Of a stretch of 64,000 nt of DNA, positions 37,648-45,917 are shown piece by piece. Under the pieces are notes generated by a model that was given only the letters and a program-made list of their open reading frames with translations, was not told the origin of the DNA and did no database searches. Origin of the DNA: Sphingomonas rosea (GTDB lineage: Bacteria; Pseudomonadota; Alphaproteobacteria; Sphingomonadales; Sphingomonadaceae); the NCBI RefSeq assembly GCF_039538065.1, contig NZ_BAABBR010000001.1, forward strand, positions 124,001-188,000. Reading direction: 5' to 3'. Position numbers and translations under genes: made by a program. How positions within the stretch are numbered: position 1 is the first letter of the stretch; every line of letters starts with the position of its first letter.

Positions 37648-38052
37648 TCAGCTCGCGACCCAGACCCGCTTGGACTTGGTGATCGTGACGTTGGGGCCCG
37701 GATAGACGATCAGGCTGGTGGCCTGCGTATAGGTCACGGTGAGGTCCCAATAGGTCGCCTTGGCCGTGTCGTCATATTTGACGTCGGGCTCGCTGATCGT
37801 GAACGTCCCCGGACCGATGCCGTAGACGCTGTCCTGCATCTTCTGCTTGATCGTGGTCGTGCTCGGGGTCGGCCACAACGTCGCCTGCCGGGCCCCTTGG
37901 CCCAGCGCGTGCTGGATACCCGAATTGGCCCGGAACAGCAGCCCCATCTGATAGATCATGAACAGCATCACGACGAGCGTCGGCAGCGCCACCGCGAATT
38001 CGATCACGGTCGCCGCGCCCTCGTCGCGCCGGAGCTTGCGAAGCAGGTTCAT
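37648..38052 (-). CDS. TadE-like minor pilin / pilus assembly protein
   Basis: 134 residues. Starts LLRKLRRDEGAATVIEFAVALPTLVVMLFMI: a basic start, E at position +5 of the hydrophobic stretch and one helix, the TadE pattern of Flp/Tad pili. The rest is a beta-rich extracytoplasmic domain. Last of three overlapping genes of this type. No tadA/rcpA/flp genes are in the window. Confidence 0.85.
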   Translation of the reverse strand: MNLLRKLRRDEGAATVIEFAVALPTLVVMLFMIYQMGLLFRANSGIQHALGQGARQATLWPTPSTTTIKQKMQDSVYGIGPGTFTISEPDVKYDDTAKATYWDLTVTYTQATSLIVYPGPNVTITKSKRVWVAS

Positions 38053-38513
38053 TCGATCCGCACTCCCGCTTCGGCGCCGACGCGATACTTGCCGTCACTC
38101 GTCACCGGGCCGAACTTGATCGCCGGCAGGATCGGCGAATAGTCGTCGTAGACCTTGACGTTGAGGTAGCGCGTGCGGGTCTGGGTGCCGCAGCCGCCGG
38201 CGTAGGTGCTCTGCGCGACCCCGTTGCAATAGCGGGTGCGCGTCACCGTCACCTGGTCCTCGGTCAGCCCGCCACCGGCCTGGAGCACCGCCTCGGACTT
38301 GATCGTCGCCTCGGGCAGGTCGTCCGCGGTCGTCTGCATCTGCTTCTCGAGCGCGCGCTGCACCGCCTGCTCGAGCGCGAGCTTGCGGCTGTAGGCACTG
38401 CTCATGTCCGCGACGCCGGCGATCATCACCGAGAACATGGTGGTGCACAGCGCCAGCTCGACGACCGCCGCACCGCCCTCGTCGCGGAGGAAGTGGCGAA
38501 GGCGCCCGATCAT
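38049..38513 (-). CDS. TadE-like minor pilin / pilus assembly protein
   Basis: 154 residues from ATG 38513 (MIGRLRHFLRDEGGAAVVEL). Same design as its neighbour: a basic N-terminus, GGAAVVELALCTTMFSVMI helix and an exported domain with two Cys (RYCNGVA, AGGCGTQTR). Overlaps both flanking genes by 4 bases, so the three proteins are probably made together. Confidence 0.85.
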   Translation of the reverse strand: MIGRLRHFLRDEGGAAVVELALCTTMFSVMIAGVADMSSAYSRKLALEQAVQRALEKQMQTTADDLPEATIKSEAVLQAGGGLTEDQVTVTRTRYCNGVAQSTYAGGCGTQTRTRYLNVKVYDDYSPILPAIKFGPVTSDGKYRVGAEAGVRIE

Positions 38514-39841
38514 GCGACCAGCCTCACCTTCACGGCATTGCTGCCGATCGGGTTCAGGCCCGACCCGGTGCATTCGCTGCTCAACTTGATCTTGCTGTTG
38601 CCGCTGAACTCGACGCGCTTGCCGATGATCTGCACGCAGGCCGGTCCCGAGGTCACGCTCGACGCACCGTTATAGAGGAGGAAGCGGTTCGGCGTGTAGA
38701 TCGCGCCGGTCACCATCGACCCGTCGTTGCCGGTCACGCGGTTCTGGAAGTTGGCATTGCTGCCGTCGGTCGCGCGGCGATCCTGGTAGAAGGCAATGCC
38801 CTTGTAGGTCTCGCCATCGGCGCTTGGCGCGGTAACGTTGATCTTGCCGCCGGTCAGCTTGATGTTGCCGGAAGCGGTCGGGTCGCTGAAATTCGTCAGG
38901 AGGAAGCTGCAGCTCGTGCAGTTCAATTCGGTCCCCGAGGAATTCATGTTCAGGTCGCCGCCGTCGGTCAGCACGTAGGTTGCCGAACCGAGGGTCAGTT
39001 TTCCGCCGATGTCCATCCCGCCGGTGACGCAGACGATGTCGCCCTTTTTGTCGATGGTCGATCGGTCGAGCGGATACTGGTTCTGCTGCTTCGGGATCGA
39101 GATGGTCCTGGTGCACTGGCTCGAGCTCGATGGCATCGGCGCCGACGCATACGGATCCGCGATCGGCGGGCTGTAGGGATCGTAGCCCTCGACGGTCCAC
39201 TTGGCCGACTTGGCGATGCCGCCCGCCGCGGCAAGCCGCTTGGCGATGACGGTCGAGCCGACACCGGTGTTGGTCGCGGCCGCGGTCGGGTTGGCCGAAT
39301 TGGCGATCAGCGAGCACTTGCCCATGTCGAGCGTGGTCGAGCCCTGGATGTTGATGCCGGTGATGCTCGTCCGCCGGTCGAGGCCGATGACGCAGAATTC
39401 GCCGCCCGAGGTGATCACGCCCGCGGCCGTCGAGGTGGCGGTGATCGTCGGCGTGAAGGTCATGTAGACCGAGCTAAAGGTCAGCGGCTTCTGGATCGCC
39501 AGGGTTACCTTAACCTGGTTGGTCATGGTCGACGTGTCCGCCATGCTGGTATCGATCTCGGCCGCGTTCTTGAGCGTGATGCCGGTCTTCTGGTTGAGCG
39601 CGAGGTCCTGCGTCACGGCGGCACTGACGCCGCTCGCGTCGCCATTGGCGGCGATGCGCGTGTAGACGCCCGCCATTGCGGCCGAGTCCGCGGCGCGCTG
39701 CAGCTGGCGCTTCCACAGCGCCCACTGGATGGTGTCCACGGCCAGGCCGGCCGAGCCCACCAGCAGGGGAATGGCCGCGGCAACCACGATCAGCACGTTG
39801 CCGCGCTCGTTGCGCCGGAGCTTTTTCAGCAATCGCAGCAT
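38510..39841 (-). CDS. TadG-like pilus assembly protein
   Basis: 443 residues. N-terminal TadG region LRRNERGNVLIVVAAAIPLLVGSAG followed by AVDTIQWALWKRQLQRAADSAAMAG, one membrane helix. The large exported part is Thr/Ser/Gly-rich with several Cys pairs (ELNCTSCSF, GEFCVIG). A full von Willebrand A domain with MIDAS (DxSxS) is not evident. First gene of the tad trio, divergent from telA. Confidence 0.85.
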   Translation of the reverse strand: MLRLLKKLRRNERGNVLIVVAAAIPLLVGSAGLAVDTIQWALWKRQLQRAADSAAMAGVYTRIAANGDASGVSAAVTQDLALNQKTGITLKNAAEIDTSMADTSTMTNQVKVTLAIQKPLTFSSVYMTFTPTITATSTAAGVITSGGEFCVIGLDRRTSITGINIQGSTTLDMGKCSLIANSANPTAAATNTGVGSTVIAKRLAAAGGIAKSAKWTVEGYDPYSPPIADPYASAPMPSSSSQCTRTISIPKQQNQYPLDRSTIDKKGDIVCVTGGMDIGGKLTLGSATYVLTDGGDLNMNSSGTELNCTSCSFLLTNFSDPTASGNIKLTGGKINVTAPSADGETYKGIAFYQDRRATDGSNANFQNRVTGNDGSMVTGAIYTPNRFLLYNGASSVTSGPACVQIIGKRVEFSGNSKIKLSSECTGSGLNPIGSNAVKVRLVA

Positions 39842-39946
39842 CTCAAACGCCTCGCGAAATCATGTTCTCGAAGCCGGCTCTAGCCCCAACAAGGTGAGCG
39901 AATTGCTTGGAAGCAGGGTTAACGCCGTGTTGACGCCGCCCACCGC

Positions 39947-39975
39947 TTGCAGCACCACTGTGCTATTCCTATAAA
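39947..39975 (+). promoter_or_regulatory. Candidate promoter for telA-xpaC
   Basis: TTGCAG (39947-39952), 17 bases, TATAAA (39970-39975): a good housekeeping-type match in an otherwise GC-rich region, about 70 bases before the telA ATG. The 39842-40043 gap also has to hold the promoter for the opposite tad genes, which I could not place. Confidence 0.55.
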
Positions 39976-40043
39976 ACACCCCAGCTTCTTGCGCGTTCAT
40001 GGCACCCCCGCCATGTTGGCGACCGAGAAGGGGAATGATTTCG

Positions 40044-41252
40044 ATGGCGACCACTGCATCCGAGACGACGACCGCGACCAAGCTCAAGCTTGAGGCACCC
40101 GACGTGCTGCAGCCGGTCATGCCGCAGGAGGCCGCCGGGCTCGTGCCGCTGAAGGACGCCGAGCGTACCCAGCTCGAAACCAAGGTCGATACCTTCGTCG
40201 ACGAGCTTGTGGCGCTCGACAGCAACAGCCCCGAATTCGGCAAGAAGGTCGACCAGCTCACCGCCATGGGCCGCAAGGAGATTTCCGAGGCCGCCGGCGC
40301 GTCGAACCGTTTTCTCGACCGTCCGGTCAAGGCGATCGACAGCGACACCGGCATCGGCGCCGACCTCACCCAGCTGCGCACCACGGTCGAGGAGCTCGAT
40401 CCCAAGCGCAACGGCGCGCTCTCGCCGGGCCGCAAGCTGTTCGGGCTCATCCCCTTCGGCAAGTCGGTGAAGGGCTACTTCCGCCAGTATCAGAGCGCGC
40501 AGAGCCACATCAGCGCGATCCTCGCCCGCCTGCAGAGCGGCAAGGACGAGCTGCTGATGGACAATGCAGCGATCGACACCGAGCGGTCGAACCTGTGGAA
40601 GACGATGCACAAGCTCGAGCAGATGATCCACATCTCGAAGGCGCTCGACGCCAAGCTCGAGGAGAAGGCCGCCGAACTCGACGCGACCGAGCCGGCCAAG
40701 GCCAAGGCGATCCGCGAGACCGCGCTCTTCTACACCCGCCAGCGCACCACCGACCTCCTCACCCAGATGGCGGTCACCGTGCAGGGCTATCTCGCGCTCG
40801 ACATCGTCAAGAAGAACAACGTCGAGCTGGTGAAGGGTGTCGACCGCGCCTCGACCACCACGGTCGCGGCGCTCCGCACCGCCGTCACGGTCGCGCAGGC
40901 GCTGACCAACCAGAAGCTCGTGCTCGAGCAGGTCGGCGCACTCAACACCACCACCGCCAACATGATCGATTCGACCGGCACCCTCTTGAAGACGCAGTCG
41001 GCCGCGATCCACGAGCAGGCGGCGAGCTCGACGATTCCCCTCGAGACGCTGCAGCGCGCCTTCCAGAACATCTATGACACGATGGACTCGATCGACAGCT
41101 TCAAATTGAAGGCGCTCGAGAACATGAAGCAGACGGTCAATACGCTCGGGAACGAGGTCGAGAAGAGCCGCGGCTACATCGCTCGCGCCGAGGGTGCCAA
41201 CCAGGCCAAGCTCGAGGCGGCGCCGGCCTTTACCCCGCTCGACGTGAAGTGA
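40044..41252 (+). CDS. TelA/KlaA family toxic anion resistance protein
   Basis: 402 residues from ATG 40044; GAGAAGGGG lies about 10 bases upstream, too close for the ATG at 40035. Mostly helical and coiled coil: VDTFVDELVALDSNSPEFGKK, FGKSVKGYFRQYQSAQSHI, TLLTQMAVTVQGYLALD-like segment and NKLVLEQVGALNTTT-like segment. This is the TelA pattern; members are tied to tellurite, colicin and antimicrobial tolerance, but the mechanism is unknown. Overlaps and is coupled to an XpaC-like gene, as in Bacillus. Confidence 0.9.
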   Translation: MATTASETTTATKLKLEAPDVLQPVMPQEAAGLVPLKDAERTQLETKVDTFVDELVALDSNSPEFGKKVDQLTAMGRKEISEAAGASNRFLDRPVKAIDSDTGIGADLTQLRTTVEELDPKRNGALSPGRKLFGLIPFGKSVKGYFRQYQSAQSHISAILARLQSGKDELLMDNAAIDTERSNLWKTMHKLEQMIHISKALDAKLEEKAAELDATEPAKAKAIRETALFYTRQRTTDLLTQMAVTVQGYLALDIVKKNNVELVKGVDRASTTTVAALRTAVTVAQALTNQKLVLEQVGALNTTTANMIDSTGTLLKTQSAAIHEQAASSTIPLETLQRAFQNIYDTMDSIDSFKLKALENMKQTVNTLGNEVEKSRGYIARAEGANQAKLEAAPAFTPLDVK

Positions 41253-41983
41253 CCGAGACGAACGACAAGGTCTCGAAGGCGCTGGCCCGGTTCGACCGGG
41301 TCATGACGGTGATCGACGAGAAGCAGGGCCCCGTGGCCCAGCAGGCCCGGCGCGAGCGGCAGCGCAAGACCGCGCAGGCCGGACGGGTCGCGCGGAACGT
41401 CGTCGTGGCGATGGTCGCGGTGGCTGCCATCACCATCGGCGTCGGCCTCGTGATGCCGATCGGCATGTTCGGCTTCCTCGCGGCGCTGCTGCTGGCGGCC
41501 GCAGTGGTGGTCGCGACCTACTACTGGAGCGCGGGCGGCGGCGAACCGTCGATCCCGAGCGTGCCGACCGACGTCCCCAACGGCGAGATGGTCCAGCGCT
41601 TCGACAGCTTCCTCTACCGCACCCGCCGCGCGCTCCCCGCCCCCGCCCAGACCGTGGTCGACGGGATCACCAGCCAGCTCGGCACGCTTCGCCAGACACT
41701 CGAGCGGACCGACACGCTCGATCCCGACGCGCAGGAAGCCCGCCGGTTGATGAGCGTCCATCTCCCTGGCCTGATCGAACGCTATGCCAACGTGCCCGCC
41801 GCCTATCGGAGCGAGGTCGACGGCGAGGGCAAGACCGTCGACCAGCGCCTGATCGAGGGCCTCCAGGCCAGCCGGACGGCATTGGGCGAGGTCAACGAGC
41901 GCCTCGCCCGGCGCGACCTCGACGCCTTCGCCACGCAGGGCCGCTTCATCGAGACCAAATACGGGCAGACCGACGAGGTCTGA
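41249..41983 (+). CDS. XpaC-like 5-bromo-4-chloroindolyl phosphate hydrolysis family protein
   Basis: 244 residues from GTG 41249. Basic N-terminus, then two membrane helices (VVVAMVAVAAITIGVGLVMP and FGFLAALLLAAAVVVATYYW) and a cytosolic or periplasmic helical domain. The family is named after a Bacillus assay effect, not after a proven enzyme. Genetic linkage with TelA points to a shared membrane stress function. Confidence 0.75.
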   Translation: MTETNDKVSKALARFDRVMTVIDEKQGPVAQQARRERQRKTAQAGRVARNVVVAMVAVAAITIGVGLVMPIGMFGFLAALLLAAAVVVATYYWSAGGGEPSIPSVPTDVPNGEMVQRFDSFLYRTRRALPAPAQTVVDGITSQLGTLRQTLERTDTLDPDAQEARRLMSVHLPGLIERYANVPAAYRSEVDGEGKTVDQRLIEGLQASRTALGEVNERLARRDLDAFATQGRFIETKYGQTDEV

Positions 41984-42103
41984 GGCTTGCAATGTAGGAT
42001 TTGCGTCGTCAAACTAACCCGGACGGTTCGCAACCCTGCTCTCTCCAACCTCTTAAACACCCCCGCACCATGCGCGATATGCGTGATGATCGAGAAGATC
42101 CGC

Positions 42104-43051
42104 CTATTTCGCCCGCGCCTCGCCGACGATCTTCTCGGCCCGCGCAAATAATTCGGGATCGACCTTGGCGTCCGACGCCGCGGCATTTTCATGGACCTGC
42201 TCGGGCCGGCTCGCCCCGATGATCGCCGAGGCGACATTGGGCTCGCGCAGCACCCAGGCGAGCGCGAACTGGGTCAGGCTGAGCCCCGCCTCCTCGGCGA
42301 GCGGCTTGAGGTCCTGCACCGCCTGCAGGATCGCCGGCGTCATCAGTCCCTTGATGTAGCCGCCCATCTCGTCGCTCTTGGCGCGGCTGCCTTCCGGCGG
42401 CGCCTCGCCCGGCTTGTACTTGCCGGTCAGCACGCCCTGGCCGAGCGGCGACCAGACGATCTGGCTGATCCCGTTCGCGGCGCACAGCGGGATGACCTCG
42501 TCCTCGGGATCGCGGTGAAGCAGCGAATATTGCGGCTGGCTCGAGACGAACTTCTCGACCCCCGCCATCTCGATCGCCGCCTTGATCCGGTCGGCCGGCC
42601 ATTCGGAAAAGCCGATGTAGCGTGCCTTGCCCGCCCGGACGACCTCGGTCAGCGCCTCCATCGTCTCTTCGAGCGGCGTGTCGAAGTCGTAGCGGTGGCA
42701 TTGGTAGAGGTCGACGTGGGTCGTCTTGAGGCGGCTCAGCGACGCGTCGATCTGCTTCAGCACCTGCGCCCGCGACAGCCCCTTGTCGGTGTCGGACATC
42801 GGGAAGAACAGCTTGGTCGCAAGCACATAGCTGTCACGTGGCCGGTCGGCGAGCGCCTCGCCGAGGAAGCTTTCCGCCGCGCCGCCGCCATAGACGTTGG
42901 CGGTGTCGATGAAGTTGATCCCCGCGTCGAAGGCCGCGTCGAGGCAGCGCCGCGCGGCCTCCGCCTCGACCCCGACCCCGTAGGTCAGCCACGAGCCGAG
43001 CGAGATTTCGGAAACGTGGAGGTCGCTGCTGCCGAGCTGACGGGTGCGCAT
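42104..43051 (-). CDS. Aldo/keto reductase
   Basis: 315 residues from ATG 43051. (beta/alpha)8 NADPH enzyme of the YghZ/Kv-beta type. Catalytic Tyr in FIDTANVYGGGAAES, Lys in VLATKLFF, HRYD in the barrel rim and the cofactor end AIIGASRPEQVHEN. Probably reduces methylglyoxal-like or other carbonyls. Upstream minus-strand genes encode CaiB and a flavin oxidoreductase, but a 44-base gap separates it from the first of these. Confidence 0.92.
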   Translation of the reverse strand: MRTRQLGSSDLHVSEISLGSWLTYGVGVEAEAARRCLDAAFDAGINFIDTANVYGGGAAESFLGEALADRPRDSYVLATKLFFPMSDTDKGLSRAQVLKQIDASLSRLKTTHVDLYQCHRYDFDTPLEETMEALTEVVRAGKARYIGFSEWPADRIKAAIEMAGVEKFVSSQPQYSLLHRDPEDEVIPLCAANGISQIVWSPLGQGVLTGKYKPGEAPPEGSRAKSDEMGGYIKGLMTPAILQAVQDLKPLAEEAGLSLTQFALAWVLREPNVASAIIGASRPEQVHENAAASDAKVDPELFARAEKIVGEARAK

Positions 43052-43095
43052 TGGTAAAGGGCCTTTTCGATGAAATTCGATAAAGGCAAAAGGGT

Positions 43096-44250
43096 TCAGG
43101 AAGCGCCGAGTTCCGCCAATATTTCGGCGGTGTGCTGGCCCAGCCGCGGCGGCGGGCGGGTCGAGTCCATCCGCTCCCCGTCGAGCCGCACGGGCCCACC
43201 CAGAAGCCGCATGCCGTCCATCTCGCGAAGCATCGCGCGGTGGGTCGCCTGAGGATCGTCGAGCGCCTGCGCGATACTGTTGATCGGGCCGGCCGGAATC
43301 CCCGCCCGCTCGCATGCCTCGAACCAGTACGCCGCCGGCCGGGTCCGCGTGATCGCCTCGATCCGCGCGACGAGGTCGGCGCGGTTCGCGATCCGGGCGG
43401 CATTGGTGGCGAAGGCGGGATCGCTCGCCCACTCGGGATGCCCGAGCAGGCTGGCGAGCGCGGCGAACTGACGGTCGTTGCCGACCGCGATGATCAGCGC
43501 TTTGTCGGCGCAGACGAAGGGTTGATAGGGCACGAGATTGGGGTGGCTGTTGCCCTGTCGCCCGGGGCTGTGGCCGCTGACGAGATAGTTGGATGCCTGG
43601 TTGGCGAGCATCGCGAGGCCACAATCGAACAGGGCACTGTCGATCACCGCCCCCTCCCCCGTCGTCCCCCGCCGGACCAGCGCGGCGAGGATGGCGCTGG
43701 CGGTATACATGCCGGTGAAGAGATCGACGATCGCGACGCCGGCGCGCAGCGGGCCGCCATTCTCGACCTCGTCGGGAAGGCCGGTGATGCTCATCAGGCC
43801 GGCCTGCCCCTGGATCATGAAGTCGTAGCCCGCCTGCCCCGAGCGCGGGCCGTCCTGGCCGAAGCCGGTGATCGAGGCGTAGACCAGCCGAGGGTTGCGG
43901 GCGCGAAGGGTCGCGGAGTCGAGGCCGTAGCGGCGGAGTGCGCCCACCTTGAAGTTCTCGACCACGATGTCGCTCTTGTCGGCGATCGCGCGGACCTGTG
44001 CCGCCCCCTCGTCGCGGGCGAGATCGATCGCGGCGCTGCGCTTGCCGCGATTGCAGGCGAGGAAATAGGCGGCGACGCGGCTGTCGCCGTCACCCGACCA
44101 CGGCGGGCCCCAGTGGCGGGTGTCGTCGCCGACCCCCGGACGCTCGATCTTGATGACGTCGGCGCCGAGGTCGGCAAGGAGCTGGGTGCACCAGGGTCCG
44201 GCCAGCACGCGGCTGAGATCGAGGACGCGGATGCCTTCGAGCGGCTTCAT
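43096..44250 (-). CDS. CaiB/BaiF family CoA transferase
   Basis: 384 residues from ATG 44250 (MKPLEGIRVLDLSRVLAGPW). Family III CoA transferase: GADVIKIERPGVGDDTRHWG, RNPRLVYASITGFGQDGP with the catalytic Asp region nearby, and GHSPGRQGNSHPNLVPYQPF. Moves CoA between carboxylic acids; substrate unknown. Its start overlaps the oxidoreductase stop by 4 bases. Confidence 0.92.
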   Translation of the reverse strand: MKPLEGIRVLDLSRVLAGPWCTQLLADLGADVIKIERPGVGDDTRHWGPPWSGDGDSRVAAYFLACNRGKRSAAIDLARDEGAAQVRAIADKSDIVVENFKVGALRRYGLDSATLRARNPRLVYASITGFGQDGPRSGQAGYDFMIQGQAGLMSITGLPDEVENGGPLRAGVAIVDLFTGMYTASAILAALVRRGTTGEGAVIDSALFDCGLAMLANQASNYLVSGHSPGRQGNSHPNLVPYQPFVCADKALIIAVGNDRQFAALASLLGHPEWASDPAFATNAARIANRADLVARIEAITRTRPAAYWFEACERAGIPAGPINSIAQALDDPQATHRAMLREMDGMRLLGGPVRLDGERMDSTRPPPRLGQHTAEILAELGAS

Positions 44251-45839
44251 GCGCGGCGCTTCCACGGGCGGCGGTCGGCAAGCACGGCCCGGGCCGCATT
44301 ATGGCCCGGGGCGCCGGTGACCCCGCCACCGGGATGCGCGCCCGACCCGCAAAGGTAGAGGCCGGGCAAGGGCATGCGATAGTCGGCGGCGCCGATCATC
44401 GGCCGCGCGCTGAACAATTGGTCGAGCCCCATCTTGCCGTGGAAGATGTCGCCGCCGACGAGGCCGAAGCGGCGCTCCAAGTCGAGCGGCGAATGAATCT
44501 GGCGACCGATTACGCTGGCCGCGAAGCCGGGCGCGTAGCTGTCGACGGTCGCGATGATGTGGTCGGCCACCTTGTCGCGTGCCTTGTCCCAGCTGCGCCC
44601 GCCCGGAAGCTGGTAGCGGAAATGCTGGCAGAAGAGGCTGGCGACATGCTTGCCCTTTGGCGCGAGCGACTTGTCGAGGGTCGAGGGAATGAGGAGCTCG
44701 ATGATCGGATGCCGCGACCAGCCCTCGCGCTTGGCCTCGACAAAGGCGCGATCCATGTAGTCGAGGCTGGGCGCGATGATGATCCCGCCGGTGAGGTGAT
44801 CGCCCTTGCCCGGCAGCGCCGTGAAGCTTGGCAGCTCGGACAGCGCGACATTCATTCGGAAGGTCGCGCTTTCGCACGACCAGTGCGTCATGTGGCGGTG
44901 GACGGGTTCGAAGACGGCGCCTTCGGGCACGAGCTTGTCGAACAGGAGGCGCGGATTGACGCCGGCGACGATTTGGGGCGCGCGCCACGCCTTGCCTTGC
45001 GCGACGACGCCGACGGCCCTGCCATTCTCGACGATGACTTCCTCGACGGGTGCGTTGAGGACGATGTCGACCCCGACCTCGCGCGCGGCCTTGGCCATCG
45101 CCTGGGTGATCGCGCCCATCCCGCCGATGGCGTGTCCCCAGGCACCGGGAACGCCGGCCGCTTCCCCGAACAGATGGTGGAGCAGGACGTAGGCCGTGCC
45201 CGGTGTGTAGGGTGAGGCGAAATTGCCGACGACGCCGTCGAAGCCGAACAGAGCCTTGGCGAAATCGCCGGTGAAATGACGGTCGAGGATGTCGCCCGCC
45301 GACTTGGTCGCATAGTCGTGGACGATGCGGATCTCGTCGGTGGAGAGGCCGACGAGATCGCGGCCGAGGCGGAGGATGTTGGGAAGGCCGGCAAGTCCTG
45401 CGCCGGCTTCGGGCGGAGCTTTCAGCAACCACTTCTGGAGGAGCGGGACGACCGTTTCGAGCTCGGCCATGTAGCGGTCGTAGGCGGGGCCGTCGGCGGC
45501 GTGATGGCGGACGATCTCGGCGCGGGTCAGCCCGCCGCGCCCGCCGAGAAGATAGTCGCCCTTCTCCGCACCGGGGAGAAAGTTGTCGGTCTTGCGCAGG
45601 ACGACCTGCAGGCCGTGCCGCTCGAGCTCGAGGTCGCGGATGACCTTGGGCTGGAGGAGCGAGACGGTGTAGCTCGCCGCGCTGTTGCGGAAGCCGGGCA
45701 GGAATTCGTCGGTGACAGCGGCGCCGCCGACTGTGGCCTGCGCCTCGAGAAGCGCGACCTTGAGGCCTTTCCTGGCGAGGTAGAAGCTGCAGACCAGACC
45801 GTTATGGCCGGCGCCGATGATGATCGCGTCGTAGGGCAC
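44247..45839 (-). CDS. FAD/NAD(P)-dependent oxidoreductase, phytoene dehydrogenase-like (PYROXD2 type)
   Basis: 530 residues. Rossmann motif AIIIGAGHNGLVCSFYLARKG at the N-terminus, VGGAAVTDEFLPGFRN and the C-terminal GLYLCGSGAHPGGGVTGAPGHNAARAV, the set seen in PYROXD2-like proteins and carotenoid desaturases. Not next to carotenoid genes here, so carotenoid work is doubtful. Coupled to the CoA transferase. Confidence 0.88.
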   Translation of the reverse strand: MPYDAIIIGAGHNGLVCSFYLARKGLKVALLEAQATVGGAAVTDEFLPGFRNSAASYTVSLLQPKVIRDLELERHGLQVVLRKTDNFLPGAEKGDYLLGGRGGLTRAEIVRHHAADGPAYDRYMAELETVVPLLQKWLLKAPPEAGAGLAGLPNILRLGRDLVGLSTDEIRIVHDYATKSAGDILDRHFTGDFAKALFGFDGVVGNFASPYTPGTAYVLLHHLFGEAAGVPGAWGHAIGGMGAITQAMAKAAREVGVDIVLNAPVEEVIVENGRAVGVVAQGKAWRAPQIVAGVNPRLLFDKLVPEGAVFEPVHRHMTHWSCESATFRMNVALSELPSFTALPGKGDHLTGGIIIAPSLDYMDRAFVEAKREGWSRHPIIELLIPSTLDKSLAPKGKHVASLFCQHFRYQLPGGRSWDKARDKVADHIIATVDSYAPGFAASVIGRQIHSPLDLERRFGLVGGDIFHGKMGLDQLFSARPMIGAADYRMPLPGLYLCGSGAHPGGGVTGAPGHNAARAVLADRRPWKRRA

Positions 45840-45851
45840 GGGCTCACGTAG

Positions 45852-45910
45852 CCGTTCGTGTCGAGCGAAGTCGAGACACCCTGCCCCTCGATTTCGCCCG
45901 GGACGAACGG
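45852..45910. repeat. Palindromic repeat downstream of gor
   Basis: CCGTTCGT (45852-45859) and ACGAACGG (45903-45910) enclose arms that stay complementary through GCGAAGTCGAG / CTCGATTTCGC. Same CGTTCGT/ACGAACG ends as the coding copies at 4071 and 28546, but intergenic and without the CCTGAGC motif. Confidence 0.75.
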
Positions 45911-45917
45911 TCGGGCG

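Noticed and set aside
41984-42103. A small gene after xpaC.
   Set aside because: The short frames there have no ribosome site and no family features; it is probably the xpaC and aldo/keto reductase 3' gap.
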